DNA of 64,000 bases from Phoronis australis (GCA_002633005.1 NMRA01000037.1:219399-283398); one strand, 5' to 3'; shown: positions 1-12,418, counted from the first letter of the stretch. Notes: a model not told the origin generated them from the sequence alone. Made by a program: numbers and translations.

Positions 1-507
1 AAGGGCCTTTCATACTAACGTCGACGCGTCGATGGTTTGGGGAGTTGCGGTCAGTATGAACGCTTAACTCCGGTCCTGGATCGCAGTTAAGAGCTCCAGT
101 TAACATCGCAGTTAATAGGTGGATTTAAGACCGCAGCGTCGACGCTGCGGTGCAGTATGAACGCTTAACTCCGGTCCAATCGAAGTTATCGCCAGGTGCC
201 ACTGTTATCATCAACAGTTACAGAGTAGTGCCGTCACTAATAACTACTTATTTTTGGGTTTAATGATAACCAATCGATTTAAAAATGAGTTTTATGTCAT
301 TTAGCACATTTAAATGTTCCAAATTGTCACATTGAAAAAAATCTTAGTGTGCAGCGCTACCTTGCGATAACTTCGATGACGTCAGGGTCACCAACCCTTT
401 ACTTCGATGGTCATTAACTACCGAAGCCAGTATGAACGGTCCAGTTAACTGCGCTGTTTACGTCGACGCTCCGCTCAGACCGGAGTTAAGTCAATATGAA
501 AGGGCCT
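1..507. mobile_element. MITE-like DNA element, copy 1
   Basis: Non-coding element of about 0.5 kb whose ends are inverted repeats: it starts AAGGGCCTTTCATA and ends TATGAAAGGGCCTT. The interior repeats CAGTATGAACG and AGTTAAC-type words and GTCGACGC blocks near both ends. A second copy lies at 5511-5988 with matching ends and interior. No transposase frame is present, so it is a non-autonomous element. The left end coincides with the window edge, so the target-site duplication cannot be judged and the superfamily is unknown. Confidence 0.75.
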
Positions 508-3395
508 TACGTTTTTTCCATTCTGGGTCATTGCCATTTTTGCTTTTTTGAAACAATCTCGCGTTGGTTGTTTGAATCGCGTGAGTTGGTGTTGCTTTCC
601 TTCCACATATTCTGTGGCATTATTGACCAATTTTTATTTTTTGTACTTCCCTCATAAAAGCTGGCCCTTGAGGAAAAAATGAATAAATACATGAAGAGAG
701 TTGCCACGAATGCCATCAGCGCCCTCACCCGGCCTTTCCATGATCTGGGATTTATATTGCATGGAAAAACGGAAAAAAGCGAGAGCAACAAATGACTCCA
801 TTATTTCTTGCCAGAGATCCTACCTGGAGAAATACAACTTTGGATTCCTTAAAAATGTCTTTTTAAATTTAAAACACTGGAATCAATTTGTTCTGGAAAG
901 TCTGTGCATTAGTTCTCTTTTTTCGAAGTTTGTATGAATATGAAGGCGTTGTCCAAATTGATTGTTGTGGAACCATGCTGCACAATAATCAACCTCGGGA
1001 ACCCCAACAAAACTGCTCAGGCCAGGGCACTCTAAGGGTGAATCCAGCCCTGGTAGTTGACAAATGTTCTTTCAATTTTTTCTCTTTTACGTGTTTTGCG
1101 GTGCTTATTTTTTCTCCACTGCCCCTCGCCCTAAACCTGTACCGGTCGCTATGAAGAGTTCGCCTTCACGCCTCCAAATTATTTACGAGCGCTCACCCTC
1201 CCAATCCCTCTAGGGAGAAGCTCCCCATCACCTTCATTTTCCTGCCCCCCTCGCGTTCTACGCCTATGTTGATCATGTTCGCATAATGTGCAAATAATGT
1301 TCCTGTCACACAGCTTATAGAACGCCTGATCACCACACGATTTTGTCCCACTCCGCTCCCGTGGGCGGCTTTTCCTGGGACGCGATGCGCGAATTTCAGG
1401 CTACCGGATTCCCTAATATTTTTTATCGATTTGGCCTAATTCCTTCTCAAATTGTTCAACTTTTTATTCTTCAGAAGGCAACCTCTGAGCGCTCTCGCAC
1501 TGTTGTCACTTTACCGGCCATTGAACAAGACTGCAGCCTATTTCTGACTGATTTCTTCGCTAGTCACATGAATGTTATCGTGTTGTTCATAATTGCCGCC
1601 TTCTTGGTCATGATCGTCGTCGTCCTCCCCATCGTCGTCTTTTCGATTAATTTCGCCAAGTGTCGCTCCTCCGAGCGCCCTCGTCTTTGAATGTTAATTT
1701 GACTGTCTGAAACTCTTTGAGTTTTAGTTTTAGAATTTGCGTTTAATAGTAGACTGGTTGAAGCGTTCGACTCCTCGCTATTGGGTTTGCCGGCAAAGCC
1801 CGAACAAAGTTCTTATCAAACGGTCATCGAGCTGTGAAAGAAAGACAGCTAGGGCAGGAAAAAGACTAGTATCTTCCTTCTTTACGGCAACGGTGTTATT
1901 TCTTTTTTTCCCATATTTCTTGTGCTGCGTACCGCTATTCTGTTCTTGCAAACGCTTTTTTTCTCATTAACCGCAGGTCTTTTCTTTCTCTTACATTGTG
2001 CCATAACTCGCACAAGTTGCGCGTGCTTGACACTGCTTAATACAGTCTATACTTCAACTGGGGACATGGATATTTGCTGCTCATGGAAAGCAGTGGCGGA
2101 TTTAGGATATCACAAGGGGGGCAACATTTTGTCCGGCTGTAAGCACATTTGCGCAAACCACGATTGCAGATGCGCATATCACCGAATGAGGGGAAGTATT
2201 ATCTAAGAAAAAAAATGCAAAAAATACACGGAGAACGTGTCAAACAGCGAAAACTGCAAGCGCCACAGACTCGAACTCCCGACCTGGCGGATAGAGCGCG
2301 CGTGCTTTACAACTACACCACCGCGATTTAACCCCTAGTCTGATACGAAGAGACCTACTTGTTTATGGTCCACAGCGTTTGCGCGAGAAACCTACTTCTT
2401 TTTTAATGCTTATTACACGTTTTATATTTTGTGCAATCGGTTCTTAACAAATTTGTTGTATTTAAAATAGTCTTCAAATACCCAAAAGACCAAATCCGTT
2501 TTTTGTGTTGGCAATAATGACGGGATTGCTTTGGAAATCGTCTTAAGATAAGGTTTGACAAAGAGAGAATTATGAGTTTCTGATTGATTCGCTAAGGCTT
2601 CGATTAAAATTCACATCTTACCAGCAGCTTCTGTTTTTTCATCGTCACTCAGGGTTCTATTTTCATTAAAAAATTAAGTAAACTTTCTTCATTGCACAGT
2701 GGAGCAGACGACGGAAACGGAGTCGTAGTGCGCAGCGCCACTGCCGGTCGCCTGGGATATCGCGGGACAACCTATACTTAGCCATAGTTCCCTTACGAAT
2801 GCGCCGTGTTCCGAATTTGACACTTGAAATTGGATCTGAGCCCCCCCCCAAACACTTAAACTGCAAACATTTAAATGTTGTTTTATCCGCATAATTTTAA
2901 TAAACTCAACATTTCCCTACGCTCTTGCTGTTTTATTTTTTTGCGGCAGCCAAGGGGGGGGGGAATTGTGGCACGAAATGAAAAACATTGGACACCCTCA
3001 TGATATCTTAGATCCATCACTGCAGGCAATCATTTGTTTCGTAGATTGCCCTGCGTTTGTAAGGGTTTTGGACCCGCTACTTGGAAGAGATAGCCTACCC
3101 CCGGGGGCAGTCCACGAGTAAGGAAGATTGTCTACCCTGAAAGCGATCAAAGACGAAATTTCTCTCATAAAATTTTGGTAATGCTGTAATAGATTTTGAT
3201 TTTTAGATTCTCCACGAACAAGCGTGTTGAAGACGTGCGGGAACACCTTTGATGATCTCGGTCATTACATTCCGATTGCTCATCACTTCCTGATCGTTTG
3301 TCACTTCGCTATAAACTGTCTCGAAGTAGCATTATCGTTGTGTTTGTGAAAATTCATTTTTATCTAGTGACATTCAGTTTTGAATATTTTTACAG
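508..3395. other. Region upstream of the cofilin exons, no gene recognised
   Basis: No recognisable coding exon was found here. A 115-codon frame at 1343-1690 (+) has a hydrophobic C-terminal third but matches no family I know, and no splice signals bracket it clearly. Homopolymer runs of C at about 2840 and of G at about 2955 are present. The initiator exon of the downstream cofilin gene probably lies here or left of the window; ADF/cofilin genes often have an intron directly after the ATG, which would leave only a start codon to find. Confidence 0.4.
2262..2331 (-). other. tRNA-like sequence (pseudo-tRNA or SINE head)
   Basis: On the minus strand there is an A-box-like stretch (GGTGTAGTTGTAAAGCAC) followed about 30 nt later by a B-box-like AGTTCGAGTCT, the internal Pol III promoter arrangement of tRNAs. 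A four-pair D-stem can be drawn (GTGT with GCAC), but the acceptor and T stems do not pair well and the anticodon loop is poor. A degenerate tRNA or the head of a tRNA-derived SINE is more likely than a functional tRNA gene. Confidence 0.3.
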
Positions 3396-6261
3396 AGTGG
3401 TATTAAAGTAGACGCTGATGCCACCGAGGCTTTCCAGAAGCTGAAAGGTCCGAAACATAATCGAATACATCGATATCTGATATTCAAATTCTCCGACAAA
3501 TACGACCGTGTTGTACTTCACAAAGCAGGACCAAGAGGTTTGTATTACCATATTTTCATACTTTAACCTTTGACCTTTTAGAAATAATACAGTACTAAAA
3601 CTTTTAAATGAAAAATTGCAATCGTAGTTTCTTTGTAAGATGTTAGTCCCCACAGTTTACATGGCGGTGTTCCGTTTTGCTTTTTCAGACGCGACCTTCG
3701 ACAACTTTCTAGCTGACATGGAGGAATTGAAGAACCGGGCTGCTTACATATTTTACGACATTGATTTTAACACAGCAGATGGGGTGCGAGAAAAGGTTAT
3801 TAGTATCGCCTGGTGAGTCATACTTAGAAGCTTGCACGTACTTAGGTTCCTTACATTTTTGGCGTTGGTTCTAAACTTCCTTTTGGCAACACAGGAAATC
3901 ATAGTCAATGGGTCATAGTGTTACCACCGAGAAAATTGGCCAACACGCCACAGTGAATGAAGAATCGAACTGAGTGTTGCTTCTCAAGTTCATTTCTGTT
4001 TCGCCGATTTATAGACGGATGGTTCCGTCATCTCTAGTCGACGTCCGCTGCTGTAGGTACAAAACCACTTGATAAATGTTTGCGAAATTTTACATGACCG
4101 AACGGCACGAATTATCGGACAGATTCGACTCCCGCTGTGTTGGACCCCAGTGGTAATTTTCTTCTTTTGTTAGACTTTTATCCAAGAGTTAATTCCTCGA
4201 CGAATTTGGCTTAAAAGTTGGCAAACGGGTTTTTATTGTGGAGACGACTACACCTCAGGCGGGTTCTACGTAATCTGCGCCACTGACTGTGGCCATTTTT
4301 TATTAGTTTTGTGTCTGTTTTTGGCATCCGCATCTCTATCCCCCAAAGCGTTTGAATGGCCTGTATTAAATTTCATAGATATGTTCCCATTGAGATGAGC
4401 ACGACTGACGTTCATTTTTGGAGGGGTCGGTCGAATTACTGTAGCGGCACTAGTGGCAATTTCGTTGATTCTTTGCCCATATCTCTAGTTTATGGGTAGA
4501 CCTACCATATTTCTTGATGTATTTTTATGATGTTTGGCATATAAGTTTCACATTTTGGGATGCTGCGCCCCCTAGTGGTTATTTTTAATCGTATTTGCGC
4601 TCTATGTTTTGGAGTCGCCAGAGAGATTGCAGGACCGTTATGAAGTTTTACAGGTGTGTTGCTATTGAGGGGATTACGACTGATGTCGATTGTCGTGTTG
4701 TGCAACTACTGTGGGGCGATTTTTTTTGCCTGTGCCTCATTATCTCAAAATTTCGTATAGGTGTTCCAGTTGAGGAGAGTTCAACTAGTATTGATTTTGG
4801 GACGAGTACAACTATTGTGGGGTTCCCTAGTGACAATTTAGTTTTATTTGCATATAGCTTTGCACCTATCAAGTTCTCCCGTGAATGTTCATGAAATTTG
4901 GCAAAAAAGTGTCCATCACATGAACTCTAGGACCGGCAGCATGTAGCCCCAGTTTTAGGCGAATTTGACTTGTGCTGCGCCCCCTAGTGGCCGTTTTACT
5001 TAATGTGTTTATATGCTAATCAACACCCCTAGAAGCATATCGTTTGCGGTACAGCCGCGGGCGCATTTCAATGCTTTGTGTTGCTCTTGTTTGTGTAGAT
5101 TCTTGTATATATTTAAATTTGGCAAAAAAGTGTCCATCACATGAACTCTAGGACCGGCAGCATGTAGCCCCAGTTTTAGGCGAATTTGAGTTGTGCTGCG
5201 CCCCCTAGTGGCCCTTTTACTTAATGTGTTTATATGCTAATCAACACCCCTAGAAGCATATCGTTTGCGGTACAGCCGCGGGCGCATTTCAATGCTTTGT
5301 GTTGCTCTTGTTTGTGTAGATTCTTGTATATGTGCGCGGTAAGGCCCACTGCGCCAATATATGGAAAATTTGAGTAAAAACCAGGAGTAATCAAAGTACC
5401 CTGTCGGTGAATGTTCGCTTCTTCCTATCAAATTGGTAGACCTTGACCCTCAATAGTAGGTATAAATGAAAAGTAATAAGAATTGAAAAACACCCTTGAC
5501 GCTTTGTTTAAAGGGCCTTTCATACTAACGTCGACGTGTCGGTGATTTGGGGAGTTGCTGTCAGTATGAACACTTAACTCCGGTCCTGGATCGCAGTGAA
5601 CAGCTCCAGTTAACATCGCAGTTAACAGGTGGATTTAATAGCGCAGCGTCGACGCTGTGGTGCAGTATGAACGCTTAACTTTGGTCCAATCGAAGTTATC
5701 GCCAGGTGCCACTGTTATCGTCAACAGTTACAGGGTAGTGCCGTCACTGATAGCTCCTTATATTTTGCTCTAATAGTAACCAATCGATTTAAAAATAAGT
5801 TTAATGTCACTTAGCACATGTAAATATTTCCAGCTTGAAACATTGAAAAAAAATCGTAGAGTACGCGGCACACAACCGCTTACTTTGATGTTCATTAACT
5901 ACCGAAGCCAGTATGAACGGTCCAGTTAACTGCGCTGTGTACGTCGACGCTCCCCTCAGACCGGAGTTAAGTCAATATGAAAGGGCCTTTAGGGTTGCTT
6001 AGGCACATGCGCCTTTATGCGAAACGCTAAGTTTATTTCGGATATGGGTGCATTTCACATTGGCCTAATTACAAGTACTTGCTTTTTTACATTAGGGTAT
6101 CCGATAATGAGGGGCGTGGAAAAGACAAAATGTTGATATCGACAACCAAAAAGAACGTAATGAGTGCAACGGATGTGGACAAGTTCTTCCAGATAAACGA
6201 ATGGGACGAGTTGGATATGGAAAACTTTATCAAGTTAGTCAGTGATAACAAGGCCTCGTGA
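3396..6261 (+). CDS. ADF/cofilin, actin-depolymerising factor (initiator exon not found)
   Basis: Three coding exons with correct phases and GT-AG junctions: 3396-3537, 3689-3812 and 6096-6261 (stop 6259-6261). Together they encode 143 residues, the normal size of an ADF-homology protein that severs and depolymerises actin filaments. The first exon opens with Ser-Gly-Ile-Lys-Val, so a preceding ATG gives the MSG start typical of the family, with the serine that LIM kinases phosphorylate in relatives. Further ADF-H marks are KFSDKYDRVV, AYIFYDIDF and the actin-binding helix region KDKMLISTTKKNV (in exon 3), then a WDELD segment before the C-terminus. The starting Met is probably on a separate upstream exon. 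The 2.3-kb last intron carries MITE copy 2 and a repeat array. Whether it is ADF-like or cofilin-like cannot be settled here. Confidence 0.88.
4200..5335. repeat. Degenerate repeat array with CCCCTAGTGGC core, inside the cofilin intron
   Basis: Related units of about 115-220 bp recur irregularly, each with a core resembling CCCCTAGTGGC followed by an (A/G)TTTT run: near 4273, 4447, 4570, 4712, 4827, 4978 and 5200. The last two belong to an almost perfect 221-bp tandem duplication (about 4890-5110 and 5111-5331), so part of the array expanded recently. Three cores (4565-4578, 4977-4990, 5198-5211) read GCGCCCCCTAGTGG, the complement of the CTCF consensus. A diverged inverted relative lies at about 35999-36110. 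Confidence 0.7.
5511..5988. mobile_element. MITE-like DNA element, copy 2
   Basis: Second copy of the element at 1-507, same orientation, with the same terminal inverted repeat AAGGGCCTTTCATA / TATGAAAGGGCCTT and the same order of internal blocks, but with a small internal deletion and scattered substitutions. It sits in the last intron of the cofilin gene. A TA-containing flank (TTTA before, TTTA after the last GGCC) is compatible with a short target-site duplication, but the border cannot be set exactly. Confidence 0.75.
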
Positions 6262-7899
6262 GGGTTGTCTGCTGATTACGTTATGATCTGATACGTAATA
6301 TAGCGAGCAGGAGAATCTCGGCCTCCTTTCCTTGTAACTTGTATTCAGAATAAGAATATATTTTATAATACTAAAGGTGAATAAATGTTTACATACTAGC
6401 GTTGTTTTCATTGGACCGAACGTGCAATGGGGTGGGCTTCGTTGTCCGTCTGTATAAACTTATTAACAATTAGTTTCTCGCCATCTTTGTTAATTGCTGC
6501 TCAGTTAGTTTTGCTGGAGTTCTGTCAAATTTTGATGTATTAGAAATAGGTTAGAGGAGCGAAATTCAAGGGTTTTTAGTCCGAACACCTGTGCTGCCAG
6601 CGGCTTTATGTGGTCTATTACTTAAAGCATTGATATTTACAAAGCTAATTGATTGCTCTCTTAGGGAAACTTCGCCCAGAAGCATTTTTTTCTGGTACTC
6701 TACTGACCCGAGATTATATTTATAATAGCTATATTAGTCCAAAGACAGCGCACTCAGTCACTAGGTTGCAAGACCGTCCCGTCCAAAAGAAAGCAGAAAG
6801 AGAGTTGCTAAAAACAGAAATGATCGCTTGGTATTGATTTTAATGACCAAAATTGCCAAAATAATGGATGCCATGTTTTTTGTTCATTATGAAAATACCG
6901 CACCTGGCAACACGTGGAGATAATTTGATTTCACTAGTTTCCGACTACTCATGGCCTAAACACTGACGCCCAGAAGAAATAAAATCTCGCATGCCTCATG
7001 GTTTGATTCGCATCTTGCTTTGTGAAGACTACGTACCAATATCCTTCTGCTCGCGTGGGCGCGTGCGTGCGTGTCCAAACAATTAGGCGCACTAAGGAAA
7101 GGTAGTTACAGAATGAGTATCGAACTCGCGCACTGTACCCGGGACGAGTAGAATCATTCATGTCTTGGTTGGCGGGCTAGGTTGACACATGTATGTTGTG
7201 ACCTGTTGTTTTCCCCCGGCGAGGACTTGCGACTTTGTTGTCTCTAAATAATAACTGGCAGATGGATGCTCTTAAGTTCCAGACCTCAGTCGATCAGTAT
7301 TAAATTGTAGCTTATACGGGGTGATGCCTGCGACAGTACAGAATACGAAACTCTAAAGTCGGCTCGTAACATCTGAATTAGGCCGTGAAAAGCCTATTTG
7401 TAGTTGGTTCTAGGCCGAATTCCATCGAAACGACGAATCTGTGGTGTAGCCTAAAGCCAGCGGGTCGCGTACTCCAATTGCGATGCATGGCGATTTTTCG
7501 CGGCGTATTGTCTTTCCGCAAATTAATTGTGTGCTTGGTTGCCTATTATATCTGAGGCATAGGTTTCAAAGCCAGTCTGGTTCTATACAGGCACGAGAAA
7601 CGACTTCATTTGGCCTCATCACAAAGAAACGCAAACTTCCGCCAAGGATCACAAAACTGTTAGAAAGTACACAAGTAATGATTATAGTCACAATGGTTTT
7701 GGTTGGCAGCCGTCTATCTCTAGAGACCAATTGGATACGCGCCCTCTATTAGTCATTGGTTGGATTGCAGCAGGTTCTATTGCAGTTGTCACGTGTGTAT
7801 ATTTGATCTTGTTCGGTGGGAACATAGGCGCCTAGCTCTGACACCAGTGTTCTTTGAGTAGTGTCTGATCTTCATCCCATTTTGCTTACTGGCTTTAAT
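6262..7899. other. Intergenic region, no gene recognised
   Basis: After the cofilin 3' UTR I see no exon that I can name. A minus-strand B-box-like GAGTTCGATACTC near 7100-7125 hints at another tRNA-derived fragment but lacks a clear A box. Open frames here are short and unremarkable. Confidence 0.4.
6380..6385 (+). terminator. Polyadenylation signal of the cofilin gene
   Basis: A canonical AATAAA hexamer about 120 nt after the cofilin stop codon, in an AT-rich stretch. It is the first canonical signal after the stop and is probably used for 3' end formation. Confidence 0.55.
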
Positions 7900-8385
7900 T
7901 CACTACTTGACAGTCGACCCACCTACTGCGATCAGAGGCCACAGCTTCTCAGTGCGACGTTGATGTTTCCCGTCCTCACTGAGATCACCCTTACACACGT
8001 ATTTATAACGAAGCATGTGTCTTCCTGTAGGTCTATTTCCAGTGGCAAGCTCTCCATAAAGTGTGTCACTTGGCATTCTCCCACCGTCCATGTGCCTCAC
8101 GTGGCCACGACAACAAAATGCCTCATGAGTAAGCATTGCGCACATACTTATAGTAGTCCCGCTTGGCTTAGGACTTCGTATTCATTGTTAGAGACATTCT
8201 GCATTTGATGCAGAGTTTCCTTCCCAGGCAGCGCATAAGAGTTGAGTCTGCGTTCTTGACTGGTGTAGAGGACCATGATTCGCTGGTGTGTACGCGAGAG
8301 TGGTGAGGACTTAAGCCTGACCAGTGGACCTTCATCTTGGTGTTGGTGGTCATCATACACCTTTTCTGTTGGACGAGCCAGTCTG
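7900..8385 (-). mobile_element. Decayed non-LTR retrotransposon, C-terminal tail of the RT protein
   Basis: Two consecutive minus-strand stretches in one frame, separated by a single stop codon near 8147, resemble the C-terminal tail found after the reverse transcriptase in RTE/Jockey-like LINE proteins and in the endonuclease-RT domain of craniofacial development protein 2-like sequences. The recognisable words are VLYTSQERRLNS, then after the stop HVRHMDGGRMPSDTLYGELA, TGNRPTGRHMLRYKYVCKGD. In intact elements these correspond to LRWLGHVxRMDDGRIPK and GRPxLRYKDVCKRD motifs. The reading frame is broken and the RT core is absent, so this is a relic. Family assignment is from memory of the motif. 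Confidence 0.6.
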
Positions 8386-10317
8386 GGAACAAAACATTGC
8401 AGACCCGGTACGGATACCGCTTAAATACATCGACACATTTCATTCTGTGAACAAGTGAAGTAGAACGGCTTAGGTAACAAACTGTCGAGCACGATGATTG
8501 GTAATAAATGAATACACACCTTAACACATGTTTTCCGTTGCTTTTGAACACCACATAAATGCCATCATACTGGGCAGTAATGGAAGTAGTGACACCACGA
8601 GAGCAGTAGAAAGTGTCCATTTGGTTTTATGTAAAATCTTCGTGAAAATAATTTCAAAGGACACATGTTAAGCATACCTGCTGTTTATACAACGGCAGTA
8701 TTGGATCGACGAGGCCGTGTCAACTGGCTACATCTGAAATCATCATCGAGAACCAATCAAATGGCTTAATGTGTTGAGCCGTCAAAAATAATCAATTGCA
8801 CCCAATATGGTACAGTAGCACCAAATACCAAAAGGGACATCACCGGTTTCACCGCCGAAAAACGCATTTTTGAAATGTTGGATGGAACGTACAGAGTTCT
8901 TGAAATTTACTAACCTTGATTAGAGCCATTAAATAACAAAATCTGTTGTGTTTTTGAGATTTTAAATTGCCAGTTCTCGTCGTTGTCTGCCAGATTCGTC
9001 CCCGGTCGGAAAGCTCAAACAAGGTCTTTCTGTTTTTGTCAGCCCTGTAGAAATAACTCGATCCGTAGGCAGCTGTAGCAATGACGTGAGCTTTTTTGAG
9101 GGATTCAATAGTGTCAACGGCGGAAGCACTACTTCAATACACGCACACATGGACACTTTCGGTGAAGATTTACTGTATTGTGACCAAGTGGCGTCTGTAC
9201 AGTCTCTCTGGGGCACGGTAGGCACTGACTGGCAAAGCTTGGGAAAAGAGCTGCTGACCGAGTAAGGAAACTAATCGAGAATAAGAGTCCTTATTTTAAT
9301 TAGTTTCATGTATGGCGTTATCGGACAAAAGCCTTCAAAAGACGTTTTACGGTGAAAACTTGTTCCTGTTTGAATACAACAGTTATAACGCTGCCCGCTA
9401 GATAATAAGTTACTTCTTGCGACACTATATGTACGTCAACTGTTTGCCACAGGCATCGGGCGTAGACGCAATTCATTCTCATTTGCAAGAAAGATTATGA
9501 TTACTATTCTCAGCATCATATTGTCGGCCGTATTTGGACCCAAACTAGGCTTCGGGCCATAGGCCAGTCTTCGCTCTCTTCAATAAATTACATAACTGCA
9601 CTGCTATAATTTTGGTATGTATCGGGGAGGGGGGCTTTCTCCCATAGAGGGGGTGAGTGTAGGGATGTGCCGCCAACTCGGGTGGATATATTCAAGTTGA
9701 CTTTCTCGATCAGATGTTATCTCGTGTTGATATCTGGGATACTTTCAGCTTTCAACCAGCTCTACGTTAAATACACCCCAGCAGCTGATGCAAGTGATGC
9801 CACTGAGCCAATCATTACCCGTGGAATGGAAAACATGTGGCAGTCGTGTACGTAACCCGAATTGCATTACATTTACACAGTCACTACCTCTACCGACTGC
9901 AAAAGTAACCAAACACAGAACTAGACCATAAAAGGCAAATTGTTTTAATCCATAGCTGGTGCTCAAAGTCTCTTTGACGGAGATCAACGCCATCAAGACG
10001 AAAAGTCGTAAACAAAACATGTTTCATGCGGCAGACTAATTGTTGAAAAATGGTTGGTGTCACTGACCAATCGTCCACTTAGGTGCAGTGACTCTGCTAT
10101 TCGTTAGCCAACACCGCAGGATTATTTTATCTAACTTTCAAGCCTTCCGCGCTCGCCGTTTTTACACTGGCAGACAAGGGTTTGAATGGTCTAATTTTCC
10201 TATCCAACTATTTGATAAAAAGACATCTTCTCCCTACATGAGAGGTGACCACTGTCACATCACTACTGTGCTCCCAATTTTGAAATTAATGGTCCATCAT
10301 GTTTCACACCGTTTCAG
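8386..10317. other. Intergenic region, no gene recognised
   Basis: A 150-codon minus frame overlaps the left edge (8168-8620) but its 5' half matches nothing I recognise. No convincing first exon for the globin-like exon that follows was found on the plus strand. Confidence 0.4.
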
Positions 10318-10533
10318 GCTTTTTATCAACTATCCTCAAATGTCAACACTTTTCCTCCGCATACTAAGTATGCCAGATCGCAAAGAGGCCTTTCGTAAAC
10401 ACGGTGCAAAGTTGTTTCAAACTTTCGACGTCGCCATCGACAAGGTGGACAAACCGGGACCACTATGAACGGCCAGCACACTCTAAGCGCTCGCCACCCT
10501 GAATACGGGGTCTTGCCCAGCAAACACAAAGAT
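10318..10533 (+). pseudogene. Orphan globin-like exon (B12.2 to G7.0), apparently frameshifted
   Basis: A 216-nt exon flanked by a good acceptor (GTTTCAG) and donor (GAT then GTGAGT) has the hallmarks of the central exon of animal globins. It starts in phase 2 with R/L-F-I-N-Y-P, exactly at the ancient B12.2 intron position. It continues with AFRKHGAKLFQTFDVAIDKV, containing a candidate distal His (E7). It ends at a phase-0 junction as at G7.0. The proximal-His block LSARHPEYGVLPSKHKD is present but in another frame; a TGA at 10466-10468 stops the first frame, so one base is missing (or two extra) between the halves. No matching first or third exon was found nearby. It is a pseudogene fragment, or an allele or sequencing error disrupts it. 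Confidence 0.55.
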
Positions 10534-12418
10534 GTGAGTTAAAAATGAGAGATATCGCGTATCAGGTGCCCCTAGAAATCACCATTAAATGGAAAAAAAT
10601 ACAAACAATTTCCATCAAAGCGTGGCTCAAAGTGAAATTAGGGAGTAATTGAACTCCCAAGACTCACTAATACTGCGTTTATGGGCGCCATGCACGTAGC
10701 TGTTTCGGAGTGCACATGATATTGATTTGCCCGAATTTCGTCAAACTACGTCAAAAGGCACCGAATTTTTTATTAAGCTGCGCCAAAACGACTAGAGGTG
10801 AATATTGTATAGCAATTACGAAGCTAAAACCGAGTTGTTGCACAACGGCAATAAAGTTCTACATGGCGTCTCAGTTAAACACTTGCGCTATTCAACTCGT
10901 ATCTGTGTGTGAGTAATTTTCCATTTTGATCTAGACCTAATTCAAGCCCATGAAGAAAACTTTATTCACACTGATACGACGACATGGGACCGGAATGTTC
11001 GACGAGGAAGCGTGGAACAAAACATGTACTATAATTACCGATCTCATGGGAAAGACCACTGACATCGCCACTGAAGTCGCGAAAAGTCCTTGACATGAGA
11101 AAAATAGCGTACATCAGTAGTTTCATCAAGTAACTAGTCATTACCTGGAAAAGAGGGCTTGGTGATTTTCTACTACCTAAGATGATTACAAACTGCAGAT
11201 AAAACTGAGAATAAATAGAAGCAACGAAACGATGATCAATCATAAAAATGTCACAAGTGCTGGACTCATCGTCTATATTTTACATCACTTCTGTAAGTTA
11301 CATGAGAGACTGACGACCACCGGACACCAAAGAACAGTTATTAACTGTGAATTTCAACAATCATTGATTACTATGCCACTGAATTTTAATGATCAACACA
11401 AAATGATTGACATTTGCTAGGTTTTCATTTCTCAACAGAGTCTACCTTGCTACAATCTAAATTTACCAAGGGTTATTTTTTGATAAATACACAGAACAAA
11501 TTAGACCTAATAATAATGAACTAGAAATTTCTCATTCCAAGGCATTTTTGCTGAAAAATTGAAAAAATACATATTTTGGTGCACAAAATACTGTAAGGTA
11601 TGTGATTGCAGAGTGTTCTTTTCCAGGTCTTTTCTACTCTTACGCAGTGTGGTACCTATGACCACTGAAGTCATTCTGAACAATGTACTACATGGGACAA
11701 ATTTATTACCAAGAAAAGGCTGCATTGAAGAGGTGCTAGTCTGTGTATCACCCAGCCGTTACAGGATACATCTATTAGACTCTCTCTCCATAACCCCCTT
11801 ATTTAGCATGACCAAAAATACAGGAAAGAAAAAGTCTACCATAAATATATAATGCAAGTACTATTTGCACTGAACACAACATTGAGAAATACAAGCAGGA
11901 TTGTATCAAGCATACGACAATGAAATATTTGTACACAGTGTCTTTTTGATCTTGTGATTGGGCACTGAAAGCTATGGGGAATGTTTTCAAACAAAAAATG
12001 CCAGTTCACTGTTAATTCTTCAGAAACAATAGTTCAGAAAAGTGCTAATGGTTAATTAATTTTCACACCTTATTCAGACCTGTCGCCATTTTAAAAATGA
12101 GCCTCTTTTTAGATTTAAAAAACAATGCACTTGAGATATAAATAGAACAAGGCACAGGAAAAAATCATGTTTTGCACTTTGATTTGGCCCTGAATGCATA
12201 GTTTGAAAATTTAAAAGGAGGCTCTTTGTAATAAGGTTACTGCATGAATAAAGTGTATACCTGCATATGTGTACACATTCTTCTTTAAAGTAGAATTGAG
12301 CGCATGTTTGGAGGCTCACAAACCTGCCTCTTCAAGCAAAGGTAAACCAAGGTAGGCCTGGTGTAATAAGGCAGACCAAGGTAGGCCTGCTGTAACAAGG
12401 CAAACATTTTACCTATCA
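10534..12418. other. Intergenic region, no gene recognised
   Basis: No third globin exon and no other nameable exon were seen. At 12340-12405 a roughly 30-bp unit, ACCAAGGTAGGCCTG followed by TGTAA-AAGGCA, is present about twice in tandem. Confidence 0.4.

Noticed and set aside
1343-1690. 115-codon plus-strand frame as the first exon of the cofilin gene
   Set aside because: Cofilins have no such N-terminal extension and no donor joins it to 3396 in a sensible way.
8168-8620. 150-codon minus-strand frame as an intact gene
   Set aside because: Its downstream half is an alternate frame of the LINE relic; the upstream part matches nothing known.
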